Source: an uncultured Flavobacteriaceae bacterium
GTDB lineage: Bacteria; Bacteroidota; Bacteroidia; Flavobacteriales; Flavobacteriaceae
Direction: 5' to 3'
NCBI GenBank assembly: GCA_947503105.1
Contig: CANNCM010000001.1
Location: 62,001-126,000 of the forward strand
Length of the DNA: 64,000 nucleotides
Shown: piece after piece, positions 1 through 8,899 of the stretch
Layout of the letters: every line of letters begins with the position of its first letter
Numbering within the stretch: position 1 is the first letter of the stretch
The notes under the pieces: generated by a model
Database searches by the model: none
What the model was told of the DNA's origin: nothing
The model's input: only the letters and a program-made list of their open reading frames with translations
Translations under genes and position numbers: made by a program

Positions 1-10
1 GATCGATGGA

Positions 11-1459
11 TTACTGTCTGGGCCGATCATTTTGTAGAAAGGGCTTATCTTTTGGATATTGAACTTCTAAAAGCTGGCGCATCTTACCTTCAATTTTTTG
101 ATACTTAGCTTGTCCTGCTAAATTCTCAAAGGCCAATAAACTGTTTTTATGTTCGTATAATTCAACGCCTAAAATTTCGTGTGTTTTTGCATGACGCCAT
201 TCGGTGTAGCGCCAATTACCATTAGTAGTGGTTAGTCCCATTATTTTTTCACCTCTTGCATAAACACTGTAAGCTGCTTTGTCCCATTTTGTTTTAGGGT
301 CTTGTAGTACAGGCAGGAAACTTTTACCATCTGATTCTGGTGCAGATTCCAAATTACATATATCGACAAGAGTTTGAAATATATCAACATTCTCGACCAA
401 AGCATCAGAAGTTTTATTGGCAACCCTGTCTTTATATTGCTTCTCTCTACTAATTATCAAAGGAACTCTTGTATCTATCTCTAAATTTGACTGTTTACAC
501 CACAAGGCATATTCTCCAATTTTATAACCATGGTCACTCATAAAAATAATCATGGTATTTTGTCTTAATCCTAAGTTTTCTAATGTCTCCATTATTTTAC
601 CAACTTGCGCATCAACATAACTCACTGAAGCATGATATCCGTGAATTAAGTCTTGGGTTAAATCATCATCCAAGTCGCCTTCTTTAGGAATTCCGTAGTA
701 GCCTTTTAGCTCACCCCATTTTGGCAATGCCAGTCTGTAAGCACCTGCTGGCTTTTGTCTTGCCGGAATATTAAAATCATTTTTATCGTATAAATCCCAG
801 TATTTCTTAGGTGCATTAAAAGGGAGGTGTGGCTTACTTAGACCGACAAACATTATAAATTTATCATTCTTCAGCTTATGTAAGGTTTCTATGGCATAAC
901 TAGCTGCACGTCCGTCTTTGTAAGCTTCATCCGATACATCTGCATTCTCAAAAGCAGGCCCTTTTAATGGTTTAACGCCTTCCGTTTTTAGACGTTCAAT
1001 GAGCGCTCTGTTTTCTGGCTTTAAATAGGTGTTCGGTTCTTTTTCAAAATAAGTAGTCCATACGTTTCTATCATCTGAACCATGGTGAAATACCTTACCG
1101 ATACTTATAGTTTTGTAACCATTTTTACTAAATAATTGCGGTAAAGACACTACGTTTTTGTGTACTTTTCTTAACGGCGTAAATATGCTGTAAATACCTA
1201 AAGTTTCTGGACGTAATCCTGTAAGTGTGCTCATTCTCGATGGTGCACATATTGCTTGCTGCACATAGGCTTTGTTGAAAACAATTCCATCTTGTGCTAA
1301 TTTATCGATGTTGGGCGTAATAGCGGTTTCGCTTCCGTAGCAGCCTAATTCAGCTCTTAAATCATCAACATAAAAAACGAGAATATTGGGTTGATTATCT
1401 TGTGAATAGCCCCATAATAAGCTTAGAGCAGTAACACATAATGTTATGGTTTTTTTCAT
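11..1459 (-). CDS. S1 family sulfatase (iduronate-2-sulfatase-like)
   Basis: This 482-residue secreted sulfatase is expected to hydrolyse sulfate esters of ulvan oligosaccharides in the periplasm. A signal peptide (about residues 1-20, ending GYSQ) precedes an alkaline-phosphatase-fold domain. The N-terminal metal site is visible as [11 protein letters not shown], and the formylglycine motif CAPSR starts at Cys71, inside the longer signature that ends TLTG. The motif [11 protein letters not shown] near the middle fits the second metal site of the iduronate-2-sulfatase-like branch (S1_7-like is my guess). It is the last gene of the GH78 unit that starts at 6275, lying 26 bp after the nucleoside-hydrolase-like gene. 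The S1 assignment is secure; the sulfate position on rhamnose or iduronate cannot be read from sequence. Confidence 0.9.
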   Translation of the reverse strand: MKKTITLCVTALSLLWGYSQDNQPNILVFYVDDLRAELGCYGSETAITPNIDKLAQDGIVFNKAYVQQAICAPSRMSTLTGLRPETLGIYSIFTPLRKVHKNVVSLPQLFSKNGYKTISIGKVFHHGSDDRNVWTTYFEKEPNTYLKPENRALIERLKTEGVKPLKGPAFENADVSDEAYKDGRAASYAIETLHKLKNDKFIMFVGLSKPHLPFNAPKKYWDLYDKNDFNIPARQKPAGAYRLALPKWGELKGYYGIPKEGDLDDDLTQDLIHGYHASVSYVDAQVGKIMETLENLGLRQNTMIIFMSDHGYKIGEYALWCKQSNLEIDTRVPLIISREKQYKDRVANKTSDALVENVDIFQTLVDICNLESAPESDGKSFLPVLQDPKTKWDKAAYSVYARGEKIMGLTTTNGNWRYTEWRHAKTHEILGVELYEHKNSLLAFENLAGQAKYQKIEGKMRQLLEVQYPKDKPFLQNDRPRQ

Positions 1460-1485
1460 ATTAGTACGATATTATTTATTTTCAA

Positions 1486-3489
1486 CTATTGTTCTATATA
1501 ACTCAGTAAGATATTTTGAATATCATCTACAGTCCCTTGTTTAAGTCCTACGTTGACATTTGCTCCGGTAATCCAGTATAGAATCATTCCCGCATCAGAG
1601 CAATCCCATTTTCCTTTTTGGAATCTAACTACATCATCAACTTCAGCAATTTTTCCTTGCAACCAAACCCATTGAATTCTTGGATCAGTATGGTTCTTTG
1701 CCCAATCCCATTGACTTAGGTTTACTTTCAGCTTTATGTTCTGATCTGGGATACGTACTTCCTCAACACCGAAATCCAGTATTTGTTGCCATGAATAAAA
1801 ATCTCCTGCATCGTCATTAGCAGGATGGTGTGTGACAACTTTCACATGTTGGTGCTTATCGTTGAGGCTAGCTTCAAGCGCATAACCAATAATATCGGGT
1901 TCGCCTGCTTCAATAATCCATAAAGGGTCATCGGCTGTTGATGCATTAATCGCATTGGCTAAATCTTTTATGGTTTCCTCGCGTTGCCATTTCGCATCTA
2001 AAAATTTTAGCCCTTCAAAACCGCCCCAACGCCTGGCAGTTACATCGCAGGCACTTTGCATTAATGCGTGGCGTTCTTTTTCTGCTTGTTCCGAAATTCT
2101 ATCAGGGCGTACCAAATCACAACTGTGAGAATAATGCACCAATCTATCTACCAAGCCAGATGCTCTTAGCAACGCAATTGAAACTGCTGTTCCACCAAGG
2201 TCATCTGGGTCTGGTGAGTTACCATCTGCCACAACTGCAATACGTCCCAAGGGTGGTTTAATTTTTGGTATTTTATTATTGATAAAACTTACCGTTCCAT
2301 CATAAAGAGTTTTCACAACTTCTTTTCCCTGACCAACTGGTGTGAAAATAATACCAGACCAACGGGCTCGTGCCCATTCTTTTCCATCTGCACTACCAAT
2401 TTTAGCATTAACAGTGATTCTATCGCCTCTGTCTAGTTTTATATTTGACCAAAGTGCATTGCTGTCTTTACCTTCTTCGAATACCTCGTTTGATAATGGG
2501 GGCTTGAAGTATCCTAACTTTTTATCATTGACATGAACAGTAAACTCTGACTGCCCATCATTTTCACCAACAGCAACAAGAATTACATCATATCTACCAC
2601 TTTGAAATGTAAAAGCTGTGGTTGTTTCCGCTTCATTGTGATTTTTTGGATTAACGCCTAGCCATTTACCATCTGCATGCTTGTAAAATCCTGTGCCTGT
2701 TATGGGAAAATCACCAATTGGTAGGGTCTTATTTTGAATATTTGAAGCACCAATTTGCTTGAAATAAGAACGTAACGGCCATAGGGTTGTAACTTTTGGA
2801 CCTGTATTTTTGGGAATAAAAGTGCTATCCTTTGTTAGAATAAATTTATCAAACTCAAAACCATCTTCACGCATACTAAATTGTATATCATGTGTTCCCG
2901 CATTTTCTATATCCAAATAAATTTGTTGTGGGACACCACAATGCTCTAGTTTTGTGCGTTGTTTACTTTCCCAAGTCCATTTATTTTTTCCTTTGCACCA
3001 TTGCATTCGCTGTCCATGTTTGGGCCAACGACCATTTAACCCAACATGGATACTGTTATCTTCACTTCCAGAACTAAAGGCGCGAACCCAAACATAATAA
3101 CGTCCCGGATGAGTTATTTTGACTTTATAATGCAACACACCAACTTTGCCTGCTTTGTTAGAGAAATTTCTCCCCTTAATGAGTTCATCAGAGGGGTTGA
3201 TTCTAGTATCTGGCAATATTTTTATATACGTAGAATTGCTTGCCTCTAAATGATGATTGATATCATCATTACGACCAACTTTGGAGGCTACTTCTTTTGA
3301 GGTTACATACCATTGCCTGATTTCTGAACGACTTTGTTTGTAAAAATATTCAGCTTCCACCGAAATAATCCCGTTGTGGTCTGTAAAGACGGTTTTATTG
3401 TTGATTATTGGATTATTATTTTTTTTTAACTGAGCATTTAAAAGAAAGCCTGATAAAACAAGTGGAAGTATAGCTAATTTTAATTTCAT
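1486..3489 (-). CDS. Secreted nucleoside-hydrolase-fold protein with CBM-like N-terminus
   Basis: This 667-residue protein has a signal peptide (about 1-20, ending LLNAQ) and three parts. Residues ~30-215 form a beta-rich region with the EAEYFY and HPGRYYVWVRAF motifs seen in GH115-C-like or CBM-like modules. Residues ~250-395 form a second beta domain. Residues ~410-660 resemble nucleoside hydrolases and the Sde182 cellulose-binding/DUF1593 group: the run VVADGNSPDPDDLGG gives the clustered Asp residues typical of the Ca site in that fold. Its ATG overlaps the stop of the upstream GH78 gene in an ATGA, so translation is probably coupled. The function is unknown; N-ribohydrolase activity is unlikely in this setting, and a glycosidase or binding role on ulvan fragments is an inference. 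Confidence 0.65.
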   Translation of the reverse strand: MKLKLAILPLVLSGFLLNAQLKKNNNPIINNKTVFTDHNGIISVEAEYFYKQSRSEIRQWYVTSKEVASKVGRNDDINHHLEASNSTYIKILPDTRINPSDELIKGRNFSNKAGKVGVLHYKVKITHPGRYYVWVRAFSSGSEDNSIHVGLNGRWPKHGQRMQWCKGKNKWTWESKQRTKLEHCGVPQQIYLDIENAGTHDIQFSMREDGFEFDKFILTKDSTFIPKNTGPKVTTLWPLRSYFKQIGASNIQNKTLPIGDFPITGTGFYKHADGKWLGVNPKNHNEAETTTAFTFQSGRYDVILVAVGENDGQSEFTVHVNDKKLGYFKPPLSNEVFEEGKDSNALWSNIKLDRGDRITVNAKIGSADGKEWARARWSGIIFTPVGQGKEVVKTLYDGTVSFINNKIPKIKPPLGRIAVVADGNSPDPDDLGGTAVSIALLRASGLVDRLVHYSHSCDLVRPDRISEQAEKERHALMQSACDVTARRWGGFEGLKFLDAKWQREETIKDLANAINASTADDPLWIIEAGEPDIIGYALEASLNDKHQHVKVVTHHPANDDAGDFYSWQQILDFGVEEVRIPDQNIKLKVNLSQWDWAKNHTDPRIQWVWLQGKIAEVDDVVRFQKGKWDCSDAGMILYWITGANVNVGLKQGTVDDIQNILLSYIEQ

Positions 3490-6275
3490 TCTTCAAATGA
3501 TTTTATTTTTGATTCAAATGAGTACGCTCCTGGCTGAACTTCTAGTTCGAAAAATCCATTTGCTGTTTGCTTTAAATTTACATGTTCAGTATCCGAATAT
3601 AAATTGCCGTCCAAGATCAATGCTTTTTCCGTATTTGCAGGAATAATAACTCTTGCCGTTGTATTAGGCGGCACAATGATATCGAGTTGAAACCTATCCT
3701 GCTTTAACTTCCATGACGAAGACACTTTCCCATATGGTGTATTTAATGACGCAGAAGCTGAATTAAGCGGTTGTCTAGCTTGGGGTGCAATTTGAATAAC
3801 CTTGTACCCCGCCTCCAGAGGCTCTAGGCCTGCGATACGCTCGTACATCCATTCACCAATTGCACCATAGGCGTAATGATTTAAGCTGTTCATGCTCATA
3901 GAATTATAGCCCTCTTTTTTATTGTAACTATTCCAACGTTCCCATATTGTTGTTGCCCCTTGATTGACAGAATAAAGCCATGACGGATAGGTTTCATTGA
4001 ACAATAATTTATAGACTATATCTACTTCGCCCATATCATCTAGTACTTTTGATAATAGAGGTGTGCCTAAAAACCCTGTCCTCAAATGATTGTCGGCATC
4101 TTTCAGCTTACGCAATAAATTGATTTGAGCATTTCTTATCTTGTTTTCAGATAATAAATCGAATGCTAATGCTAACAAATAAGATGTTTGGGTTTCTGCA
4201 ACCCCTTTCACTTGGCCTGTTTCATCAAAAAATCTTTCATCAAATGCCTTAGCAACAGCTTGGTAAAGTGCTTCGTATTTTTCTTGATCTTCTGTTTTAC
4301 CGAGAACTTTGGCGGCCTGGGCCGTTAGTTTGGCAGATCGAGCAAAAAAAGCAGTACCAATCAAATTCCTTGAGGTGTCTCCTGTATTTTTACCGCTATC
4401 AGGGTAGGGTTGTAACCAATCTGAAAATGACATCATATTAGAAATATAATTTTTTGATTTCTTTTGATGATACCCAACCCATTGTTTCATCATATCAAAG
4501 TTATCTTTTAAAAAACGTTTGTCGCCTGTGCGCATATATATTTTCCAAGGGATAATAGTCCCAACATCACCCCAGCCAGAACTTGCAATTTTATTGCCTC
4601 GTGAGTCTGGAACTGTCCAAGGAATGGCGCCATCTTCAAGTTGTGCTTCTCGAACACTTTGCAACCAACTTGCCCAGAATTTATAAACGTCAGCATTAAA
4701 CATCGATGTCGGTCCAAAAACTTGAGCATCGCCTGTCCAGCCCAAGCGCTCATTACGTTGAGGGCAGTCTGTAGGAATATCTAGAAAATTACCACGCAAT
4801 CCCCAAACGATATTACTTTGCAGTTGATTTAGTTTTTTATGTGATGATGTAAATGAGCCATTATCATCAAAATCTGAATATTGTACGATCCCTGTTACCC
4901 AATCTTTTGTAGGCTCTTTTGAAGTATCAAAACCACTTAATTCTACATAGCTAAACCCATGAAAGGTAAACTTTGGTTTATATTCTATGTTTCCATCTTT
5001 AGCCGCAATATAATAGTCTGTAGAATGTGCACTTCTATAATTCTTGGTGTAAAATGTACCGTCTGGTGATAACATTTCTGCAAATCTGATTTTAAGTGTA
5101 TCGCCTTTTTTCATCGGTACTTTCACCAAAGGCACACCCACCATATTTTGTTGTAAATTGAATATTACTGCGTCATCCTTTTTAATCATCTCCTTTGGCA
5201 CCAACTTAATTTTATCCTTTACAGTTGTATGGCGTTTTGGTTCTAGAGCCACATTATCATCTAGGTTTGCGACCTCAACGCTTTTCCAATCTTTATCATC
5301 AAAATTATTAGTAGTCCAACCAGGTATTTCGAGATTTGCATTATAGATTTCTCCATCATAAATTTCTGCAAACTGTAGTGGTCCGTTGGTTGTGCCTTTC
5401 CAACTTTCATCAGAAGTCACAATTTCTTTTGAACCATCTTTCATTGTCATTTCTAGCTGAACCAAAACTTTTGGTGAAATTGAATTATCCCAAGGCGTAG
5501 TTCCCCAAAGCAAACGACCAGAGTACCAGCCAGAAGCTAGCTCAACACCTATTGTATTTTGTCCAGGTTCAATCAAGTCTGAAACGTCATACGATAGTGT
5601 CTCAATGCGTTTATCGTAAGTTGTGAATCCTGGAGACATCACATCATCACTTACATTTTCACCATTTACAGAAACATCAAAAACTCCTTTGGCCGTAATA
5701 TATAGTCTTGCAGAAGCCAAGTCATCTGATAATTCAAAACCTTTTCTTAAATACTGTGGTTTGTGTATTAACACATTTTCTCTTCCTTTGATACTGTCTT
5801 TTGCAGTATCTAAACCTATCCATTTGGCACTCCATTCACTATTATTTAATAAGCCCAATTCAAAATGATTGGTAGCACTCCATGCTGAAGCTTCTCCATC
5901 TTGATTCCAGTATTTCACTTGCCAAAATACGTTTTGACGTGATTGCAGCGCCTTACCTTCGTATTTTACCCAAATGGATTGGTCCGTATCTTGTTTTTTA
6001 GAATTCCATAAATCGGCATTATCTGGCAATAAATCCTCACTAGTGGCGACTACAATTTGATACGCAGACTGGCTTTTATTGTTTTCTAAAGCTGGCAACT
6101 TCCATGAAAAAGTTGGCTCTGCATCATAAAAACCAAATGGGTTTTTGAAACCCTCGGACAGGGTTAAATCTTGAGGTTGAGGCAACACGCTCTGTTTTTC
6201 ACAGGCCGTGACATTTAAAAATAGAGATATTATTAGAGTAAATACTGTGTATTTTGAATTTGAATTGATGACCAT
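3486..6275 (-). CDS. GH78 alpha-L-rhamnosidase, lipoprotein
   Basis: This 929-residue enzyme should remove terminal alpha-L-rhamnose from desulfated ulvan oligomers. The N-terminus ends in LNVTAC, so it is probably lipid-anchored in the periplasm. The order is the usual one for GH78: an N-terminal Fn3-like domain (about 35-145, with AYQIVVATS), beta-sandwich domains with LYITAKGVFDVSVNGE and GVELASGWYSGRL (to ~480), the (alpha/alpha)6 catalytic barrel with DCPQRNERLGWTGDA (around 505-520), and a C-terminal beta-sandwich. The acidic residues in the DCPQRNE motif are where GH78 keeps its general acid. Full length for the family. It leads a three-gene unit with the 667-residue protein and a sulfatase, behind the operator at 6334-6353. 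Confidence 0.93.
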   Translation of the reverse strand: MVINSNSKYTVFTLIISLFLNVTACEKQSVLPQPQDLTLSEGFKNPFGFYDAEPTFSWKLPALENNKSQSAYQIVVATSEDLLPDNADLWNSKKQDTDQSIWVKYEGKALQSRQNVFWQVKYWNQDGEASAWSATNHFELGLLNNSEWSAKWIGLDTAKDSIKGRENVLIHKPQYLRKGFELSDDLASARLYITAKGVFDVSVNGENVSDDVMSPGFTTYDKRIETLSYDVSDLIEPGQNTIGVELASGWYSGRLLWGTTPWDNSISPKVLVQLEMTMKDGSKEIVTSDESWKGTTNGPLQFAEIYDGEIYNANLEIPGWTTNNFDDKDWKSVEVANLDDNVALEPKRHTTVKDKIKLVPKEMIKKDDAVIFNLQQNMVGVPLVKVPMKKGDTLKIRFAEMLSPDGTFYTKNYRSAHSTDYYIAAKDGNIEYKPKFTFHGFSYVELSGFDTSKEPTKDWVTGIVQYSDFDDNGSFTSSHKKLNQLQSNIVWGLRGNFLDIPTDCPQRNERLGWTGDAQVFGPTSMFNADVYKFWASWLQSVREAQLEDGAIPWTVPDSRGNKIASSGWGDVGTIIPWKIYMRTGDKRFLKDNFDMMKQWVGYHQKKSKNYISNMMSFSDWLQPYPDSGKNTGDTSRNLIGTAFFARSAKLTAQAAKVLGKTEDQEKYEALYQAVAKAFDERFFDETGQVKGVAETQTSYLLALAFDLLSENKIRNAQINLLRKLKDADNHLRTGFLGTPLLSKVLDDMGEVDIVYKLLFNETYPSWLYSVNQGATTIWERWNSYNKKEGYNSMSMNSLNHYAYGAIGEWMYERIAGLEPLEAGYKVIQIAPQARQPLNSASASLNTPYGKVSSSWKLKQDRFQLDIIVPPNTTARVIIPANTEKALILDGNLYSDTEHVNLKQTANGFFELEVQPGAYSFESKIKSFEE

Positions 6276-6333
6276 AATTTACGGCATGGATTGAAAGTTA
6301 AAGTATTTCTAAGTTGGTACCTTTTACCCAAAA

Positions 6334-6353
6334 AACTATCCTGTAGTATCTCG
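6334..6353 (-). promoter_or_regulatory. Direct-repeat operator, site 1 (GH78 unit)
   Basis: Read on the minus strand the half-sites are CGAGATACTA and CAGGATAGTT, ending 58 bp before the start at 6275. The second half is the best match to the family consensus. The -7 box expected 17 bp downstream (6309-6316) reads CAACTTAG, the weakest of the ten sites. Confidence 0.6.
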
Positions 6354-6421
6354 ATTTCAAACTATTTATATAAATAAATAGATTTTTGATACCGCTTCGG
6401 GATGTCCAAACTTAACTAAAT

Positions 6422-8869
6422 TCACTTAATTATAAGTTTTGAATGAAAAACGCGTTGATTGTCGTCAATAACTTTTATTAAATACAGCCCAGATTTAAAC
6501 CTATTATTATTTGCAATATCTAGTTTACCTGAGCTTATATCCCCTTGGTAAACGACTCTTCCGAGCACATTATATATCGCTACACTAGCATTAGCCTCAC
6601 CGCGAATCAATATTGTGAACTTGTCTTGAGCTGGATTTGGAAAAACGCTTAACACAAGTGTGTTATCTTCAATATTTGGCATGCCTAAAGTTGTGGATTC
6701 TACCATCCATTTTGATCTGTCACCTGAGTTGTTTATGTGTTCGATCACACCATTGGAGTTGTGATATATATAATTTGAACCTGTCCTAGTTTTAAATTGA
6801 TATGTACCATCAGAACTATTATAAATTACTGTAAATTGTTTATCCGTATCTTCACGTGGTGCTGCAAAACCTGTATTAATAATATCATTTGGTGGATTCC
6901 CTGCTGATCTTAAAATACCACGATCTGTCCTTTTACTTTCTATGTTATAATTGTTTCCAGCTTGCACAAACTCCCACTCTTTATCACCAAAAGCCACATT
7001 AATTCCATCGTCACTCTCAATAACATCTATACCTACTGAGTGCATGTATTTGCCCGTCACAAAATTCTTTATGCGATAAACATCACCTGTTAAATCGTTA
7101 GGATCAAAAAGCTCAATATTAACAGTGATTTCGTTAGAAGATACTGTTTCATTATTTGCATTATAGGCTACAGCCTGAATATCGTAAGCACCTTCCGTAT
7201 ATGGTGTCCAATCTAAAGTATATGGCTCAGTAGTGTCTTCTCCAAACAATACACCATTAAGCAAAAACTGTACTTTAGAGATATTTCCATTTTCATCGAC
7301 AGCGTCTGCAGAAAGGGGAATCGTTTCTCCTGTATTATAAGTTTCATCATTAAATGGTGAAGTTAGTGACACTCTAAATGGTTCAATGGCAATATCTAAA
7401 TCAATGATTTGCAAATACAAAGGTCTAGCATCATCCGATTGTCCATTTTCCATTAAATAATAATACAATTTACCATCGGCAATATAGACTATACCGTGTC
7501 TAAACGTTCTACCCGTTGTAGGTTGATATACAGTCGTAAAATTATTAGTTCCACCTACTGCTTTTTGTATGCGAACGCGACCACTACTTAAACCAATTAA
7601 AAATATATCATCACCAGATGTGTAAATGGCCTCTGCTCCCGAAAAATTCTCTGTAGTTATAAAATCGGTAGCGCCTGCAGGTCTGTACGTGTGTAAATTC
7701 TTGGTCACATTAAATTGGTTATCTTTCACGCGACTAATAATGTGTTCATCACCATTCTCGGTTACGGTCCAATCAAATCCTCCCACAATATAAACTTGAT
7801 TAGTTTGCGTGGTTTGAACGTAATCTCCTGGTTCCATCAGTTTTATTTCATCAGCGTTACGCAACGGTAAATTAAAACTTGTACCTTCATGGTTTTTCCA
7901 ATTAGTGGCACCACTTTGATCGTTAGAATACGCATAATACACGCCATTTTGATATTGATACTTATCTGTATTATTTCCAGAACGTCTCTGAAAAGCGATT
8001 CTAATTTTTCCACCAACATATTTTAATCTTCCATACATGCCCCAATTATAGTCTTGACCATAATTACTTGCATTTTTATCTGCAAACTTTATAAAATCAG
8101 ACCAAGTGGACGTAGTTGCATTATATTTTGCGAAGTGATAACCGCCATTTGAGCTTGAGCCCTTTCGCATAGAAAAGAATAAATCACCTTGATTATTCAG
8201 AAAAAATTTTGGGTATGTAAACTCAGAAAAAGCTCCATAATTTTCAACACCGTTTAAGCTTAAATGCTTATAACCTCCATTAGCATTTTGTACGAACTTA
8301 TCTAAAGTGAATTCCGCATCAGGCACCGAAGCTGCATTGGCAACAGAATAAGAATATCTAAAATAATCATCACTTAAACTTCCATCTGAAGGTCTGGTAT
8401 TGGTATAAGCATGCATATCGAAGAGCAAATGAATAGTGCCATCTAAAGGACTTACACCTACGCCAATTGTATTATGAGATTCGCCAATATACCATACATT
8501 ACGCCAGCCTGTGTGTCTGTGCGGAAACTCAATAGTAGCCATGGTCCCTGTAATGGTATTATAACGGGTTAGCATCATGTGTCTATTAGCTTTACCTCCT
8601 TTATACCAAGTCATAAACACATATTCATTATATGTGGTTATACAATCTCCATGTGCAGAGATTTGAGGTCCAAATTTATAATCGTATCCTGTAGTTGAGT
8701 TTGATACCGATTCATCATTTACCTTTACACCATCAAAATGCAAGGCTATATCTGTTATTTCAATTTCATTTTCTAGAAGAACCTGGGCAGTCGTAAAGAA
8801 AAAACCAAACCAAAAAAATAGTGAAAGATATATACCTTTTTGATTTCCATTAATGTTAGTCCTTTGCAT
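6422..8869 (-). CDS. BNR_4-type beta-propeller ulvan lyase candidate with Ig, trefoil-like and T9SS domains
   Basis: This 815-residue secreted protein is a probable endo-acting ulvan lyase. After a signal peptide (about 1-29) comes a ~470-residue beta-propeller of the BNR_4 kind used by lyase families PL24 and PL25, with motifs ISAHGDCI, GESHNTIGVGVSPLDGTIHLLFDMHAY and VEND-type strand repeats. A bacterial Ig-like domain (about 498-592), a trefoil-like module beginning VYRIKNFVTGKYM (about 595-725) and a T9SS type A tail (about 735-815, with VFPNPAQDKF and GLYLIKV) follow. It lies 30 bp after its paralogue and shares a 114-bp identical block with it. PL24 and PL25 cannot be told apart by eye, and catalytic His/Tyr/Arg are not assigned. 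Confidence 0.8.
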   Translation of the reverse strand: MQRTNINGNQKGIYLSLFFWFGFFFTTAQVLLENEIEITDIALHFDGVKVNDESVSNSTTGYDYKFGPQISAHGDCITTYNEYVFMTWYKGGKANRHMMLTRYNTITGTMATIEFPHRHTGWRNVWYIGESHNTIGVGVSPLDGTIHLLFDMHAYTNTRPSDGSLSDDYFRYSYSVANAASVPDAEFTLDKFVQNANGGYKHLSLNGVENYGAFSEFTYPKFFLNNQGDLFFSMRKGSSSNGGYHFAKYNATTSTWSDFIKFADKNASNYGQDYNWGMYGRLKYVGGKIRIAFQRRSGNNTDKYQYQNGVYYAYSNDQSGATNWKNHEGTSFNLPLRNADEIKLMEPGDYVQTTQTNQVYIVGGFDWTVTENGDEHIISRVKDNQFNVTKNLHTYRPAGATDFITTENFSGAEAIYTSGDDIFLIGLSSGRVRIQKAVGGTNNFTTVYQPTTGRTFRHGIVYIADGKLYYYLMENGQSDDARPLYLQIIDLDIAIEPFRVSLTSPFNDETYNTGETIPLSADAVDENGNISKVQFLLNGVLFGEDTTEPYTLDWTPYTEGAYDIQAVAYNANNETVSSNEITVNIELFDPNDLTGDVYRIKNFVTGKYMHSVGIDVIESDDGINVAFGDKEWEFVQAGNNYNIESKRTDRGILRSAGNPPNDIINTGFAAPREDTDKQFTVIYNSSDGTYQFKTRTGSNYIYHNSNGVIEHINNSGDRSKWMVESTTLGMPNIEDNTLVLSVFPNPAQDKFTILIRGEANASVAIYNVLGRVVYQGDISSGKLDIANNNRFKSGLYLIKVIDDNQRVFHSKLIIK
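7202..7315 (-). repeat. 114-bp block identical to 9812-9925
   Basis: The part of the 815-residue lyase gene coding the Ig-like domain is base-for-base identical to the same part of its neighbour, while flanking coding sequence differs at many third positions. This suggests recent gene conversion or a recent domain copy. Confidence 0.9.
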
Positions 8870-8899
8870 GATTATTAATGTTAAATTTAATTCTTTTAA

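Noticed and set aside
6376-6400. Short imperfect palindrome around GATACC/GGGATG after the propeller lyases
   Set aside because: Only four to five pairs with a mismatch; too weak to call a terminator.
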